DNA from: Pseudomonas resinovorans NBRC 106553
GTDB lineage: Bacteria > Pseudomonadota > Gammaproteobacteria > Pseudomonadales > Pseudomonadaceae
Length of the DNA stretch: 64,000 nucleotides
Direction of reading: 5' to 3'
Assembly (NCBI RefSeq): GCF_000412695.1
Contig: NC_021499.1
Location: 5,952,001 to 6,016,000, forward strand
Part shown: one piece after another, positions 17,616-25,409 of the stretch
Layout of the letters: the number at the start of each line of letters is the position of its first letter
Numbering within the stretch: the first letter of the stretch is position 1
Program-made: the position numbers and the translations under genes
The notes under the pieces: generated by a model
What the model was told of the DNA's origin: nothing
Databases searched by the model: none
Seen by the model: only the letters and a program-made list of their open reading frames with translations

Positions 17616-18368
17616 ATGAAGAACTACAAGAAGATTCTGCTGGCCGCGGCCGTTACCCTGGCTTTCGGCACCAGCGCCGTCGCCGCCGACAAACTGAAGA
17701 TCGGCACCGAAGGCGCCTACCCGCCCTTCAACCTCATCGACGCCAGCGGCCAGGTCGGCGGCTTCGACGTCGAGATCGCCCAGGCCCTCTGCGCCAAGAT
17801 GAAAGCCGAGTGCGAAGTCGTGACTTCCGACTGGGACGGCATCATCCCCGCCCTCAACGCCAAGAAGTTCGACTTCCTCGCCGCCTCCATGTCCATCACT
17901 GAAGAGCGCAAGCAGGCCGTCGACTTCACCGAGCCCTACTACACCAACAAGCTGCAGTTCATCGCCCCGAAAGGCACCGAATTCAAGACCGACAAGGCCA
18001 GCCTGAAAGGCAAGGTGATCGGTGCCCAGCGCGCGACCATCGCCGGCACCTGGCTTGAAGACAACATGTCCGACATCGTCGACATCAAGCTGTACGACAC
18101 CCAGGAAAACGCCTACCTCGACCTGTCCTCCGGCCGCGTCGATGGCGTACTGGCCGACAAGTTCGTGAACTGGGAATGGCTGAAGAGCGATGCCGGCAAG
18201 GACTTCGAGTTCAAGGGTGACCCGGTGTTCGACAACGACAAGATCGCCATCGCCGTGCGCAAAGGCGATCCGCTGCGCGAGAAGCTGAACACCGCCCTGA
18301 AGGAAATTGTCGCCGACGGCACCTACAAGAAGATCAACGACAAATACTTCCCCTTCAGCATCTACTGA
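17616..18368 (+). CDS. Periplasmic amino-acid binding protein of the ABC transporter
   Basis: A 250-residue protein with signal peptide KKILLAAAVTLAFGTSAVAA. The mature protein starts DKLKIGTEGAYPPFNLID, a lysine/arginine/ornithine-type SBP_bac_3 start, and contains GFDVEIAQALCAKMKAECEVV, DFLAASMSITEERK and the Cys pair near residue 65. It lies 19 bp after the ATPase gene. A strong hairpin after it, before the permease genes, would favour higher expression of the binding protein. Likely a basic amino-acid ligand. Confidence 0.92.
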   Translation: MKNYKKILLAAAVTLAFGTSAVAADKLKIGTEGAYPPFNLIDASGQVGGFDVEIAQALCAKMKAECEVVTSDWDGIIPALNAKKFDFLAASMSITEERKQAVDFTEPYYTNKLQFIAPKGTEFKTDKASLKGKVIGAQRATIAGTWLEDNMSDIVDIKLYDTQENAYLDLSSGRVDGVLADKFVNWEWLKSDAGKDFEFKGDPVFDNDKIAIAVRKGDPLREKLNTALKEIVADGTYKKINDKYFPFSIY

Positions 18369-18377
18369 GCTGCCCGT

Positions 18378-18403
18378 CCGGTGCCGCCCTCGCGCGGCAC
18401 CGG
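18378..18403 (+). promoter_or_regulatory. Intercistronic hairpin
   Basis: CCGGTGCCGC pairs perfectly with GCGGCACCGG between the binding-protein and first permease genes. With no T-run, it is more likely an mRNA-stabilising or attenuating structure than a full terminator. Confidence 0.6.
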
Positions 18404-18416
18404 CGCCTGACCTCCC

Positions 18417-19112
18417 ATGACCCTAGACCTCTACGGATTCGGCCCGGCCCTGGCCGCAGGCGCACTCATGACCATCAAGTTGGCGCTGTCCGCGCTGACG
18501 GTGGGCCTGGTGCTCGGCCTGCTCGGCGCCCTGGCCAGAACTTCTTCCATCAAGCCGCTGCGGTGGCTGGGTGGCACTTACTCAACCCTCGTGCGCGGCG
18601 TGCCCGAGCTGCTCTGGGTCCTGCTGATCTATTTCGGCACGGTGAACCTGATGCATGCGCTGGGCGAGCTGTTCGGCAAGCCCGAGCTGGAACTCAACGC
18701 CTTCGCCGCCGGCACCATCGCCCTCGGCCTGTGCTTCGGCTCCTACGCCACCGAAGTGTTCCGTGGCGCGATCCTGGCCATTCCCAAGGGACACAGCGAA
18801 GCCGGCATGGCGCTTGGCCTGTCCAAGGGGCGCATCCTCTGGCGGGTGGTCCTGCCGCAGATGTGGCGCATCTCCCTGCCGGGCCTGGGCAACCTGTTCA
18901 TGATCCTGATGAAGGACACCGCGCTGGTGTCCGTGATCGGCCTCGAGGAAATCATGCGCCGCTCGCAGATCGCCGTGACCGCCAGCAAGCAGCCCTTCAC
19001 CTTCTTCATGGTGGCCGCCTTCATCTACCTGGGCCTGACCATCATCGCGATGATCGGCATGCATTGGCTTGAGAAGCGCGCCGGCCGTGGCTTCAAGCGG
19101 AGCGCAGCATGA
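18417..19112 (+). CDS. Amino-acid ABC transporter permease (HisQ type)
   Basis: A 231-residue inner-membrane permease with about five membrane helices. It has the HisM/HisQ family N-terminus (LAAGALMTIKLALSALTVGLV), the STLVRGVPELLWVLLIYFGT segment and the EAA loop EAGMALGLSKGRILWRVVLPQ that docks on the ATPase. It overlaps the next permease by 4 bp (ATGA), so the two subunits are coupled. Confidence 0.93.
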   Translation: MTLDLYGFGPALAAGALMTIKLALSALTVGLVLGLLGALARTSSIKPLRWLGGTYSTLVRGVPELLWVLLIYFGTVNLMHALGELFGKPELELNAFAAGTIALGLCFGSYATEVFRGAILAIPKGHSEAGMALGLSKGRILWRVVLPQMWRISLPGLGNLFMILMKDTALVSVIGLEEIMRRSQIAVTASKQPFTFFMVAAFIYLGLTIIAMIGMHWLEKRAGRGFKRSAA

Positions 19113-19798
19113 ACTGGGAAGTCATCTTCAAATACCTGCCGCAGCTGGCCCAGGGCGCCATTCTCACCCTGGAGCTGGTGGCCATCGCGGTGCTCGCCGG
19201 CCTGATCCTGGCGCTGCCCATGGGCATCGCCCGTGCGTCGCGCCACTGGTACGTGCGCGCCCTGCCCTACGGCTACATCTTCTTCTTCCGTGGCACGCCG
19301 CTGCTGGTACAGCTGTTCCTGGTCTACTACGGCCTGGCGCAATTCGAATCGGTGCGCAAAGGTCCGCTCTGGACCTACCTGCGCGACCCGTTCTGGTGCG
19401 CCGTGATCACCATGACCCTGCATACCGCGGCCTACATCGCCGAGATCCTGCGTGGCGCCATCCAGGCCGTTCCGCCAGGGGAGATCGAGGCGGCGCGGGC
19501 GCTGGGCATGTCGCGGTTCCAGGCGCTGTTCTACATCATCCTGCCGCGCGCGGCGCGCATCGGCCTGCCGGCCTACAGCAACGAGGTGATCCTGATGGTC
19601 AAGGCCAGCGCCCTGGCCAGTACCGTCACCCTGCTGGAACTCACCGGCATGTCGCGCACCATCATCGCCCGCACCTATATGCCGGTGGAGATCTTCTTCG
19701 CCGCGGGGCTCTTCTACCTGCTGATCGCCTTCGTGCTGGTACAGGCCTTCCGCCTGCTCGAACGCAAGCTGCGGGTGGACGCCCTGCAGGGCCGTTGA
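19109..19798 (+). CDS. Amino-acid ABC transporter permease (HisM type)
   Basis: A 229-residue inner-membrane permease, partner of the preceding gene. It shows LPQLAQGAILTLELVAIAVLAGL, YIFFFRGTPLLVQLFLVYYG and the EAA loop EIEAARALGMSRFQALFYIILPR. It is the last gene of the four-gene operon. Confidence 0.93.
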   Translation: MNWEVIFKYLPQLAQGAILTLELVAIAVLAGLILALPMGIARASRHWYVRALPYGYIFFFRGTPLLVQLFLVYYGLAQFESVRKGPLWTYLRDPFWCAVITMTLHTAAYIAEILRGAIQAVPPGEIEAARALGMSRFQALFYIILPRAARIGLPAYSNEVILMVKASALASTVTLLELTGMSRTIIARTYMPVEIFFAAGLFYLLIAFVLVQAFRLLERKLRVDALQGR

Positions 19799-19881
19799 AA
19801 CCTCGCCGCTCCTCGTCCACGGATGAGGAGCGGCAAGGCTGGCGTTATACTGCCCGCCCCTGATCCCCGCCGTCTCCCAGC

Positions 19882-21099
19882 ATGACCAGCTCCGCGCCCC
19901 TCCATGGCCCACTCCTGCGAGAACGCTTCGCCGCCCTGGACGATTTCCTGCTGAAGCACCAGGAACTCTGGCGCCCGGTGCCGTTCACCGCCTTGCGACT
20001 GCCCTGGGAAGACCAGCACCCGCAACTGGCCGCCTGGCTGCGCGGACGCACCCTGGCCGAGGCGGACGCCATCCACAACCACCCCGAGCTGCTGCCGGCC
20101 CCGGCACCTTACCCACAGCTCGCGGAACGCTCGGCGAGCCTCAGCGACATCGGCGAACTGCCCGCCGCGCAAGTCGACCGGGTTCCCAATGGGTTCACCG
20201 TCGACGTGCCCGGACGCAAATGGCAGCAGATCGAGGCCTTCGCCAGCCGCCTGGGCTTTCTCCAGGCACCCCGGCACTGGCTGGACTGGTGCTCCGGAAA
20301 AGGCCACCTGGGCCGCCGCCTGGCCCATGATGGCGGCGCACTGACCTGCATCGAACTGGACCCACAACTGGTCGCCAGCGGCTTGCTGCTCAGCCAACGC
20401 CTCGGGATCGATGCCGAGCACTGCGAGCAGGACGCCCTGGCCGCCAACGCCGCGCAGCAACTCGACGCCCGGCACACACCCGTAGCCCTGCATGCCTGCG
20501 GCGACCTCCACGTGCGGCTGCTGCAACTGGCCAGCGCCGCAGGCTGCCGCCAGCTGGCCGTGGCTCCCTGCTGCTACAACCGCATCGACACACCCGACTA
20601 CGAGCCGCTGTCGCAAACCGCCCGGGCCTCGGCGCTCAAGCTCAGCAAGGCCGACCTGCGTCTGCCCATCAGCGAAACCGTCACCGCCGGTTCCCGCGTG
20701 CGCCGCCAACGCGACCGGTCCATGGCCCGTCGCCTGGCCTTCGACCTGCTGCAACGGGAACTGCGCGGCGAAGACCACTACCTGCCAAGCCCGTCCCTGC
20801 CCACCAGTTGGCTGGACAAGCCCTTCGCCCACTATTGCCGCGACCTGTGCGAGCTGAAGCAACTGCCGGCACCGGACGACACCCGCGACTGGGACAAGCT
20901 GGAAGGCGCCGGCTGGCAGCGCCTGGCGGAGGTGCGCAACCTGGAACTCCCCCGCAGCCTGTTCCGTCGTCCAATGGAACTCTGGCTGCTGCTGGACCGC
21001 GCCCTGTTCCTCGAAGAACAGGGCTACCAGGTGACGCTCGGCAGCTTTTGCCAAGCCCAGCTCACGCCACGCAACATCCTGCTCTTGGCCGAGCGCTGA
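19882..21099 (+). CDS. SAM-dependent methyltransferase (Methyltransf_32-like)
   Basis: A 405-residue protein with a central class I methyltransferase domain. Motif I is WCSGKGHLGRRLAHDGG, with the acidic end of the next strand in LTCIELDPQLVASG. Further on is ALHACGDLHVRLLQ and the conserved APCCYNRI motif of the glutathione S-transferase-like/Methyltransf_32 family. The N-terminal 120 residues and C-terminal 150 residues have no motif I recognise. It stands alone between the transporter and tRNA-Thr. The methylated substrate is unknown. Confidence 0.8.
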   Translation: MTSSAPLHGPLLRERFAALDDFLLKHQELWRPVPFTALRLPWEDQHPQLAAWLRGRTLAEADAIHNHPELLPAPAPYPQLAERSASLSDIGELPAAQVDRVPNGFTVDVPGRKWQQIEAFASRLGFLQAPRHWLDWCSGKGHLGRRLAHDGGALTCIELDPQLVASGLLLSQRLGIDAEHCEQDALAANAAQQLDARHTPVALHACGDLHVRLLQLASAAGCRQLAVAPCCYNRIDTPDYEPLSQTARASALKLSKADLRLPISETVTAGSRVRRQRDRSMARRLAFDLLQRELRGEDHYLPSPSLPTSWLDKPFAHYCRDLCELKQLPAPDDTRDWDKLEGAGWQRLAEVRNLELPRSLFRRPMELWLLLDRALFLEEQGYQVTLGSFCQAQLTPRNILLLAER

Positions 21100-21393
21100 G
21101 CTTACCCACAGAACCTGTGGATAACTCTGTTGATGGAATCTGGGCAACCTGCCGCAAGCTCGTCGCCTGCGCGGCCCGCAGCCGATGGATGTTTTTTAGA
21201 CAAGAATCCAAACACCAATGAAAACAGAAACTTGCGAAATTCCGAGACCTGGCGCACAAATTTTCAGGACGAACGTGCCAGAAGCGATTTCCATTGTGCA
21301 TAAGCCCAACCGCACTGATACCCAAAGCGTTCCTCTTCTGCGTTGCAGAGGTTTACTCGCAACGCCCAATCGCTATAATGGCGGCCCTTCCTG
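21100..21393 (+). promoter_or_regulatory. Intergenic region with tRNA-Thr promoter
   Basis: 294 bp. A -10 TATAAT at 21374-21379 has a weak -35 TTTACT (21352-21357) at 16 bp spacing, followed by a GC-rich discriminator. A DnaA-box-like TGTGGATAA lies at 21116-21124 within the short inverted repeat CCACAGaaCCTGTGG after the methyltransferase gene; a lone box is probably chance. Confidence 0.6.
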
Positions 21394-21472
<79 letters not shown>

Positions 21473-21480
21473 GCGTCAAA

Positions 21481-21512
21481 GACTTAGGCCCGCAGCGATG
21501 CGGGCCTAAGTC
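21481..21512 (+). terminator. Island-encoded terminator for tRNA-Thr
   Basis: GACTTAGGCCCGC pairs with GCGGGCCTAAGTC, a perfect 13-bp stem, followed by GTTTC. The hexanucleotide loop AGCGAT is the same as in the original tRNA terminator now stranded at 33436-33466. Confidence 0.75.
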
Positions 21513-21546
21513 GTTTCTGGGCTGCGGTAAACACGAAATCAACACG

Positions 21547-21837
21547 CTAAGGGTTTTGACGCTTAGCAGCCTTCCTCGTCTTCGGTGAAGGTCCGCCCCG
21601 GCGCCTCTCTAGAAACTCCCCCATTAGCTCAAGTGGGGAGATGCCAAGGGCCTCAGCGAATTCCACTAGCTCGACGGCATCAACACGACGCTCCCCACGC
21701 TCGCATTTCGATACGAACGTCTGCGTGTTGCCAAGTCGCTCGGCCAACTCGACCTGGGAGACGCCCAAGCGCTTCCTGACGGCCCGCAGGACGGCAAGCA
21801 GCAGCTGGTAGTCGGCATTGTGGGTCGAGTTTGCCAT
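21547..21837 (-). CDS. XRE family transcriptional regulator
   Basis: A 96-residue protein with an HTH_3 domain over residues about 14-70: RKRLGVSQVELAERLGNTQTFVSKCERGERR. The short basic tail (SPKTRKAAKRQNP) has no peptidase or dimerisation domain that I recognise. It is divergent from the next gene; the 98-bp gap contains a perfect palindrome (21882-21902), a likely operator. It may be an autoregulator of this gene pair or a control element of the island; its place at the far end from the integrase differs from the usual satellite repressor position. Confidence 0.85.
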   Translation of the reverse strand: MANSTHNADYQLLLAVLRAVRKRLGVSQVELAERLGNTQTFVSKCERGERRVDAVELVEFAEALGISPLELMGEFLERRRGGPSPKTRKAAKRQNP

Positions 21838-21881
21838 CGTGCGGTGACCGGAAGTTCACCGCACGGTAAAGTCCGCTTCGG

Positions 21882-21902
21882 AATAGTCCAAAATGGACTA
21901 TT
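21882..21902. promoter_or_regulatory. Palindromic operator
   Basis: AATAGTCCA-AAA-TGGACTATT, a perfect inverted repeat with 9-bp arms between the divergent XRE gene and the small exported-protein gene. Probably bound by the XRE protein. Confidence 0.6.
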
Positions 21903-21935
21903 TTGCATTTTTCAGCCCTCATGGAAGGTACCCCG

Positions 21936-22262
21936 ATGCGACTCATCACGATCATTCTCGCAGCCGCTCTCACTGCGCCTGCTCTGGCCTCAGCAGCGCC
22001 GACCCAAGGGCAAAAGGACTTCATCAACTATCTGGTCAAGAGCGGCGAGGAGCCCAAGGTGAAGGATGCGGTCTGGATGACGGATAGGAACCTGTACGTC
22101 GGCGTTATCGACGACGGCAGCAGGCGCGACGGCTTCGCCGAGTACATCTGCTCCGTCGCGGACGATCACGGACTGAAGCCGAGCCTCGTCAAGATCATCG
22201 ATATCGTGAAGGTTTCCCGCACTGGGAAATTTGTCGAGCTAGGCAAGACTTACTGCCGATAG
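21936..22262 (+). CDS. Small exported protein of unknown function
   Basis: A 108-residue protein with a clear signal peptide (MRLITIILAAALTAPALASA) and a mature part of about 88 residues with two Cys (YICSV and the terminal TYCR), suggesting a periplasmic disulphide. The ATG at 21936 is chosen because GGAAGG lies 7 bp upstream and the signal peptide follows; earlier in-frame TTG and ATG codons abut the operator. No family is recognised. It is divergent from the XRE regulator, so the two may form a regulated pair. Confidence 0.7.
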   Translation: MRLITIILAAALTAPALASAAPTQGQKDFINYLVKSGEEPKVKDAVWMTDRNLYVGVIDDGSRRDGFAEYICSVADDHGLKPSLVKIIDIVKVSRTGKFVELGKTYCR

Positions 22263-22349
22263 GGCTACGGTCTTGAGGGAGCCATTGGCCGCTCCCTCTT
22301 CGCCGAAGCGTTGAAGGCTCGTATTAATTGAGGCTTGAGGCCAACCATA

Positions 22350-22366
22350 CCCCTGAAGATACTGCC
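22350..22366. repeat. 17-bp direct repeat flanking the SIR2-like gene (left)
   Basis: CCCCTGAAGATACTGCC, repeated exactly at 23395-23411. Next to it CTTCATTCAGT (22369-22379) is found inverted at 23447-23457. The repeats bracket the 22409-23401 gene. Confidence 0.75.
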
Positions 22367-22408
22367 TCCTTCATTCAGTGACACCTGACTCGCAAAAGGA
22401 GATGCAGC

Positions 22409-23401
22409 ATGCCCGTCATTTTGACATGGGGAGAAATCCAAGACCGGTTCACCGACAGCTTGCTCTTGGGAAACGGCGCAAGCATGGCGGTCCATGCTGA
22501 TTTTGGATACGGATCGCTCTTTGAGACAGCTCGTCTGAATGGGCACATCACCCCCCAGGTAGCCGAAATCTTTGATCAATTCGGGGTAAACGACTTCGAG
22601 TTGGTCCTTCGGCGGCTATGGCAAGCAAAGCTAGTCATCCAAGCCCTCGAAATTCCACCGGGGAGAGTCGATGAGGCTTATGCAGAAGTAAGGAACGCCC
22701 TGATTGCTACAGTTCGCGATGCGCATGTTCGATACGAAGATGCCGAACCACATCTCGCATGGATTTACCCATTCATGGCACGTTTCACCACTGTGGCGTC
22801 CTTGAACTACGACCTGATCGTGTACTGGGCCGCAATGATGGGAAATCGGGATATTGGGCGCCACTTCAAAGACGGCTTTATCAATGGAGTATTTTGCGAA
22901 GACTGGCAGGAATTGCGCCAGCCCTACCGCGGGGCTAGAGGGGCCACCCTGTTCTTCTATCCGCACGGAAATTTAGCGCTCACCCGAACGCAGGATCATG
23001 GTGAGAGCAAAATCGGGACGCAAGATAACGGACGCTTGCTGGATGCGATTTTGCAGCGCTGGGAACAAGGCACCGCTGTACCCCTTTTTGTGTGTGAGGG
23101 TACGTCTGCCCATAAGAAGCAATCGATTGAAGGCTCGTCCTATCTCCAGCGCGTATACCGGGAGGTGATCTCCTCGATTGGCCCTTCACTTGTGATCTAT
23201 GGATGGAGCCTCTCAGAACAAGACCAGCACATAGTGAATCAGCTACGTAGGCGGCCGCCACAACGCGTTGCCGTATCAGTCCGGGGCAACGACCAAGCGT
23301 TTGCTCAACGAGCAGAGGAGGCGCTGCTCCAGGCCGGTATTGAGGAGGTGGTCTTTTTCGACTCGGCCAGTCCCGGCTGCTGGAATAACCCTACCCCCTG
23401 A
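22409..23401 (+). CDS. SIR2-like DUF4917 family protein (candidate NAD-consuming defence effector)
   Basis: A 330-residue cytoplasmic protein. Motifs laid out as in SIR2-type NAD-binding proteins are visible: SLLLGNGASMAV (residues 18-28), TVASLNYDLIVYWA (128-141), FYPHGNLAL (183-191) and VIYGWSLSEQDQHIV (262-276). These match the DUF4917 family. Related SIR2 domains in defence proteins such as ThsA and DSR degrade NAD+ upon phage infection; a similar role here is inference. The ATG follows AAAGGAGATGCAGC. The gene stands alone with its own terminator and is flanked by a 17-bp direct repeat, suggesting an exchangeable cassette. Confidence 0.78.
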   Translation: MPVILTWGEIQDRFTDSLLLGNGASMAVHADFGYGSLFETARLNGHITPQVAEIFDQFGVNDFELVLRRLWQAKLVIQALEIPPGRVDEAYAEVRNALIATVRDAHVRYEDAEPHLAWIYPFMARFTTVASLNYDLIVYWAAMMGNRDIGRHFKDGFINGVFCEDWQELRQPYRGARGATLFFYPHGNLALTRTQDHGESKIGTQDNGRLLDAILQRWEQGTAVPLFVCEGTSAHKKQSIEGSSYLQRVYREVISSIGPSLVIYGWSLSEQDQHIVNQLRRRPPQRVAVSVRGNDQAFAQRAEEALLQAGIEEVVFFDSASPGCWNNPTP

Positions 23402-23411
23402 AGATACTGCC
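23395..23411. repeat. 17-bp direct repeat flanking the SIR2-like gene (right)
   Basis: Exact copy of 22350-22366, overlapping the last codons and stop of the gene. Confidence 0.75.
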
Positions 23412-23457
23412 GCTTACCCCTGTTGGTGAACGTCTGCCTCTATGCTACTGAATGAAG

Positions 23458-23483
23458 AAGGCCGCCTATCAAGTCGGCCTTTT
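23458..23483 (+). terminator. Terminator after the SIR2-like gene
   Basis: AAGGCCG pairs with CGGCCTT, followed by TT. The remaining stretch 23484-23850 (about 370 bp) holds only short overlapping reading frames on both strands with no family likeness; I see no gene there. Confidence 0.65.
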
Positions 23484-23854
23484 CGACATATGCGTGCTGA
23501 TCCTGCGAACCAGATCAGTAGGAACAATCAATTCCTTCCGAGACTCCCGAGTCGCCGAACCCATGTGGCTGAACTTGAGGAATCGCATGGTCGCTAGGCT
23601 ATAGCGACCGACCCGTCAACGCAGAACTGATCCTTTCTGCAATCCCCGATGACTTCGGCCACGAGAACCAGTTCGCTTGGGCTCCCAGCGTCCACGGTGC
23701 TCCGAGCCCACGCCCAGAAATGACTCGTACGCGTTGCAGCGACCATTGATTGCCACGGCCCGAGCACCCTCGCAGCCGCTAATGGTGAACCGGAGACCGC
23801 GCCTTGGCCACAGAGACTGCTCGGCGCCTCCCTTCGAACGCCAACCCATAAATT

Positions 23855-23914
23855 TCCCAATTTGGGAGCTTGACGAACACCGAGCCCAGGAGGATGATCT
23901 TCCCAAATCGGGAA
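23855..23914 (+). promoter_or_regulatory. Paired operator sites and promoter of the toxin operon
   Basis: Two similar palindromes, TCCCAATTTGGGA (23855-23867) and TTCCCAAATCGGGAA (23900-23914), flank a possible promoter (TTGACG 23870, GATGAT 23893, 17-bp spacing). Such paired sites upstream of a toxin-antitoxin operon are the expected targets of HigA-type autorepression. The second ends 6 bp before the toxin ATG, and its GGGAA may double as the RBS. Confidence 0.65.
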
Positions 23915-23920
23915 AATCAT

Positions 23921-24199
23921 ATGCGACTCATCGGACGTGAAAAGCTTGCCAGCCTCAAAGGCATCGGCAATGAAATTGAGAAGTGGGTTCTTAGCTGGAT
24001 CGCTGAGGTAACGAATGCTCACTGGAAGCACCCTGCTGACGTGCGCAATCAGTTCCCTAATGCCAAAGAAAAAGGCAATGGCAGTTTTTTGTTTCCTGTT
24101 GGTAACTGTGATGTGGCGATTCAGCTTCTCATCGCGTTCCCACAAGGCATTGCTCTTATCACAGATCTAAAAGCTAGCGAAGACACTCATGAACACTAA
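23921..24199 (+). CDS. HigB-type toxin (mRNA interferase family)
   Basis: A 92-residue protein, MRLIGREKLASLKGIGNEIE, then WIAEVTNAHWKHPADVRNQFPNA and GSFLFPVGNCDVAIQLLIAF. This matches the HigB_toxin family (typically MHIISRKKL..W..V..A.WKTPADVKAQFP), ribosome-dependent mRNA interferases with a RelE fold. ATG 23921 is chosen because family members start at this motif; upstream in-frame ATG and TTG codons overlap the operator. Its 3' end overlaps the antitoxin gene by 11 bp, in the toxin-first order typical of hig loci. Confidence 0.85.
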   Translation: MRLIGREKLASLKGIGNEIEKWVLSWIAEVTNAHWKHPADVRNQFPNAKEKGNGSFLFPVGNCDVAIQLLIAFPQGIALITDLKASEDTHEH

Positions 24200-25409
24200 G
24201 GTCATCCGGACAGAAGAACAGTACCGAGCATACCTTGAAGAAGTTCAGGTACTCATGGCCCAAGCCCCTGCGCTCTACACAGAAGAGAGCGACAGGCTGG
24301 AAGTCCTGACTGTATTACTTGAGGCATATGAAAATAGTAAATATCCGGTTGAGCCTCCGGACCCAATTGATGCAATTCTATTTCGAATGCAAGAGAAGGG
24401 ACTCAAGCAAGCAGACCTAGTTCCATATTTTGGAACTAGCAGTCGCGTATCTGAAGTCCTACATAGAAAAAGACCACTCACCGTACAAATGATCCGCGCA
24501 CTTTCTCTTGGTCTAGGGCTATCCGCAGAAACACTCGTTGGGCTTTCAGCGCCAGACACTGAGCAATCAAAGAAAGAAATCGATTGGTCAAAGTTCCCGA
24601 TTAAAGAGATGACTCGACGCGGCTGGCTGCAGAACATTTCTCATCAAGCGAAGACATCTGTTGAGGACATAGTCAGAGGATTTATCTCGGATGCAGGCCT
24701 TCAATTCGGATCAGCATCATTCCGAAGAACACTATCCGGCGAGGCGAAGTCCCCAACAACACAATATTCGCTATATGCATGGCTAGCCCGAGTAATACAG
24801 AGCTCCCGCGAAAAAAAAGCAAAACTAGGGACCTTCCGAGATGATCATCTCTCAAGTAATTTTTTGCGAGAACTAGCTCAACTAAGCTGGTCAGATCAGG
24901 GCCCCCTACTTGCTGTCGAATATTTAGAAAAGCAAGGCATTGCAGTTGTTATCGAGCCACACCTTAAAGGGACGCAACTAGATGGTGCTGCCCTAAAGGA
25001 TATAGATGGAACACCTATAGTTGCCTTAACGCTCCGCTACGATAGACTTGATAATTTTTGGTTTACACTGCTCCATGAAGTAGCACACCTTTGGAAGCAT
25101 GTAGGGAACGAAGATGCATTCCTAGATGATCTCAATACAGAGTCTGAAGATCGGCGCGAGGCAGAGGCCAACCGATTAGCGCGAGAAGCTTTCATCCCTA
25201 GAGGCGTATGGCGAAGAAGCGATGCTTTTATTGCACCCAGCAGGGAAAGCATTGAGAAACTTGCAAAAGAATTAAAAATACACCCTTCCATCATTGCAGG
25301 AAGATTAAGAAAAGAATCTGGAAACTACAGTCTTTTCCCGGACTTAACGGGACAGCATCAAGTGAAGGCGTTATTTCTATCAACGGCTGAGTGCGAGGCA
25401 TTAAAATGA
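24189..25409 (+). CDS. HigA-type antitoxin fused to an ImmA/IrrE-like zinc protease domain
   Basis: A 406-residue fusion. Residues 1-120 resemble HigA: RTEEQYRAYLEEVQ, then an HTH with GLKQADLVPYFGTSSRVSEVLHRKRPLT. Residues about 225-405 form an ImmA/IrrE (COG2856) peptidase domain with the HEVAH zinc motif at 296-300 and a downstream Glu ligand in REAEANRLAREAFIP (about 324-326). The middle segment (125-225) is unassigned. The N-terminal part should neutralise the toxin and repress the operon, while the protease part could inactivate the antitoxin or a third protein on a signal; this is inference. The gene is clearly AT-richer than the backbone. It overlaps both neighbours, so all three genes are coupled. 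Confidence 0.85.
   Translation: MNTKVIRTEEQYRAYLEEVQVLMAQAPALYTEESDRLEVLTVLLEAYENSKYPVEPPDPIDAILFRMQEKGLKQADLVPYFGTSSRVSEVLHRKRPLTVQMIRALSLGLGLSAETLVGLSAPDTEQSKKEIDWSKFPIKEMTRRGWLQNISHQAKTSVEDIVRGFISDAGLQFGSASFRRTLSGEAKSPTTQYSLYAWLARVIQSSREKKAKLGTFRDDHLSSNFLRELAQLSWSDQGPLLAVEYLEKQGIAVVIEPHLKGTQLDGAALKDIDGTPIVALTLRYDRLDNFWFTLLHEVAHLWKHVGNEDAFLDDLNTESEDRREAEANRLAREAFIPRGVWRRSDAFIAPSRESIEKLAKELKIHPSIIAGRLRKESGNYSLFPDLTGQHQVKALFLSTAECEALK

Noticed and set aside
21116..21124. DnaA box suggesting a chromosomal origin
   Set aside because: A single box, no cluster, no dnaA/dnaN genes nearby.
23594..24145. Minus-strand 183-codon frame over the toxin promoter region
   Set aside because: Overlaps the operators and the toxin gene; no family likeness or RBS.
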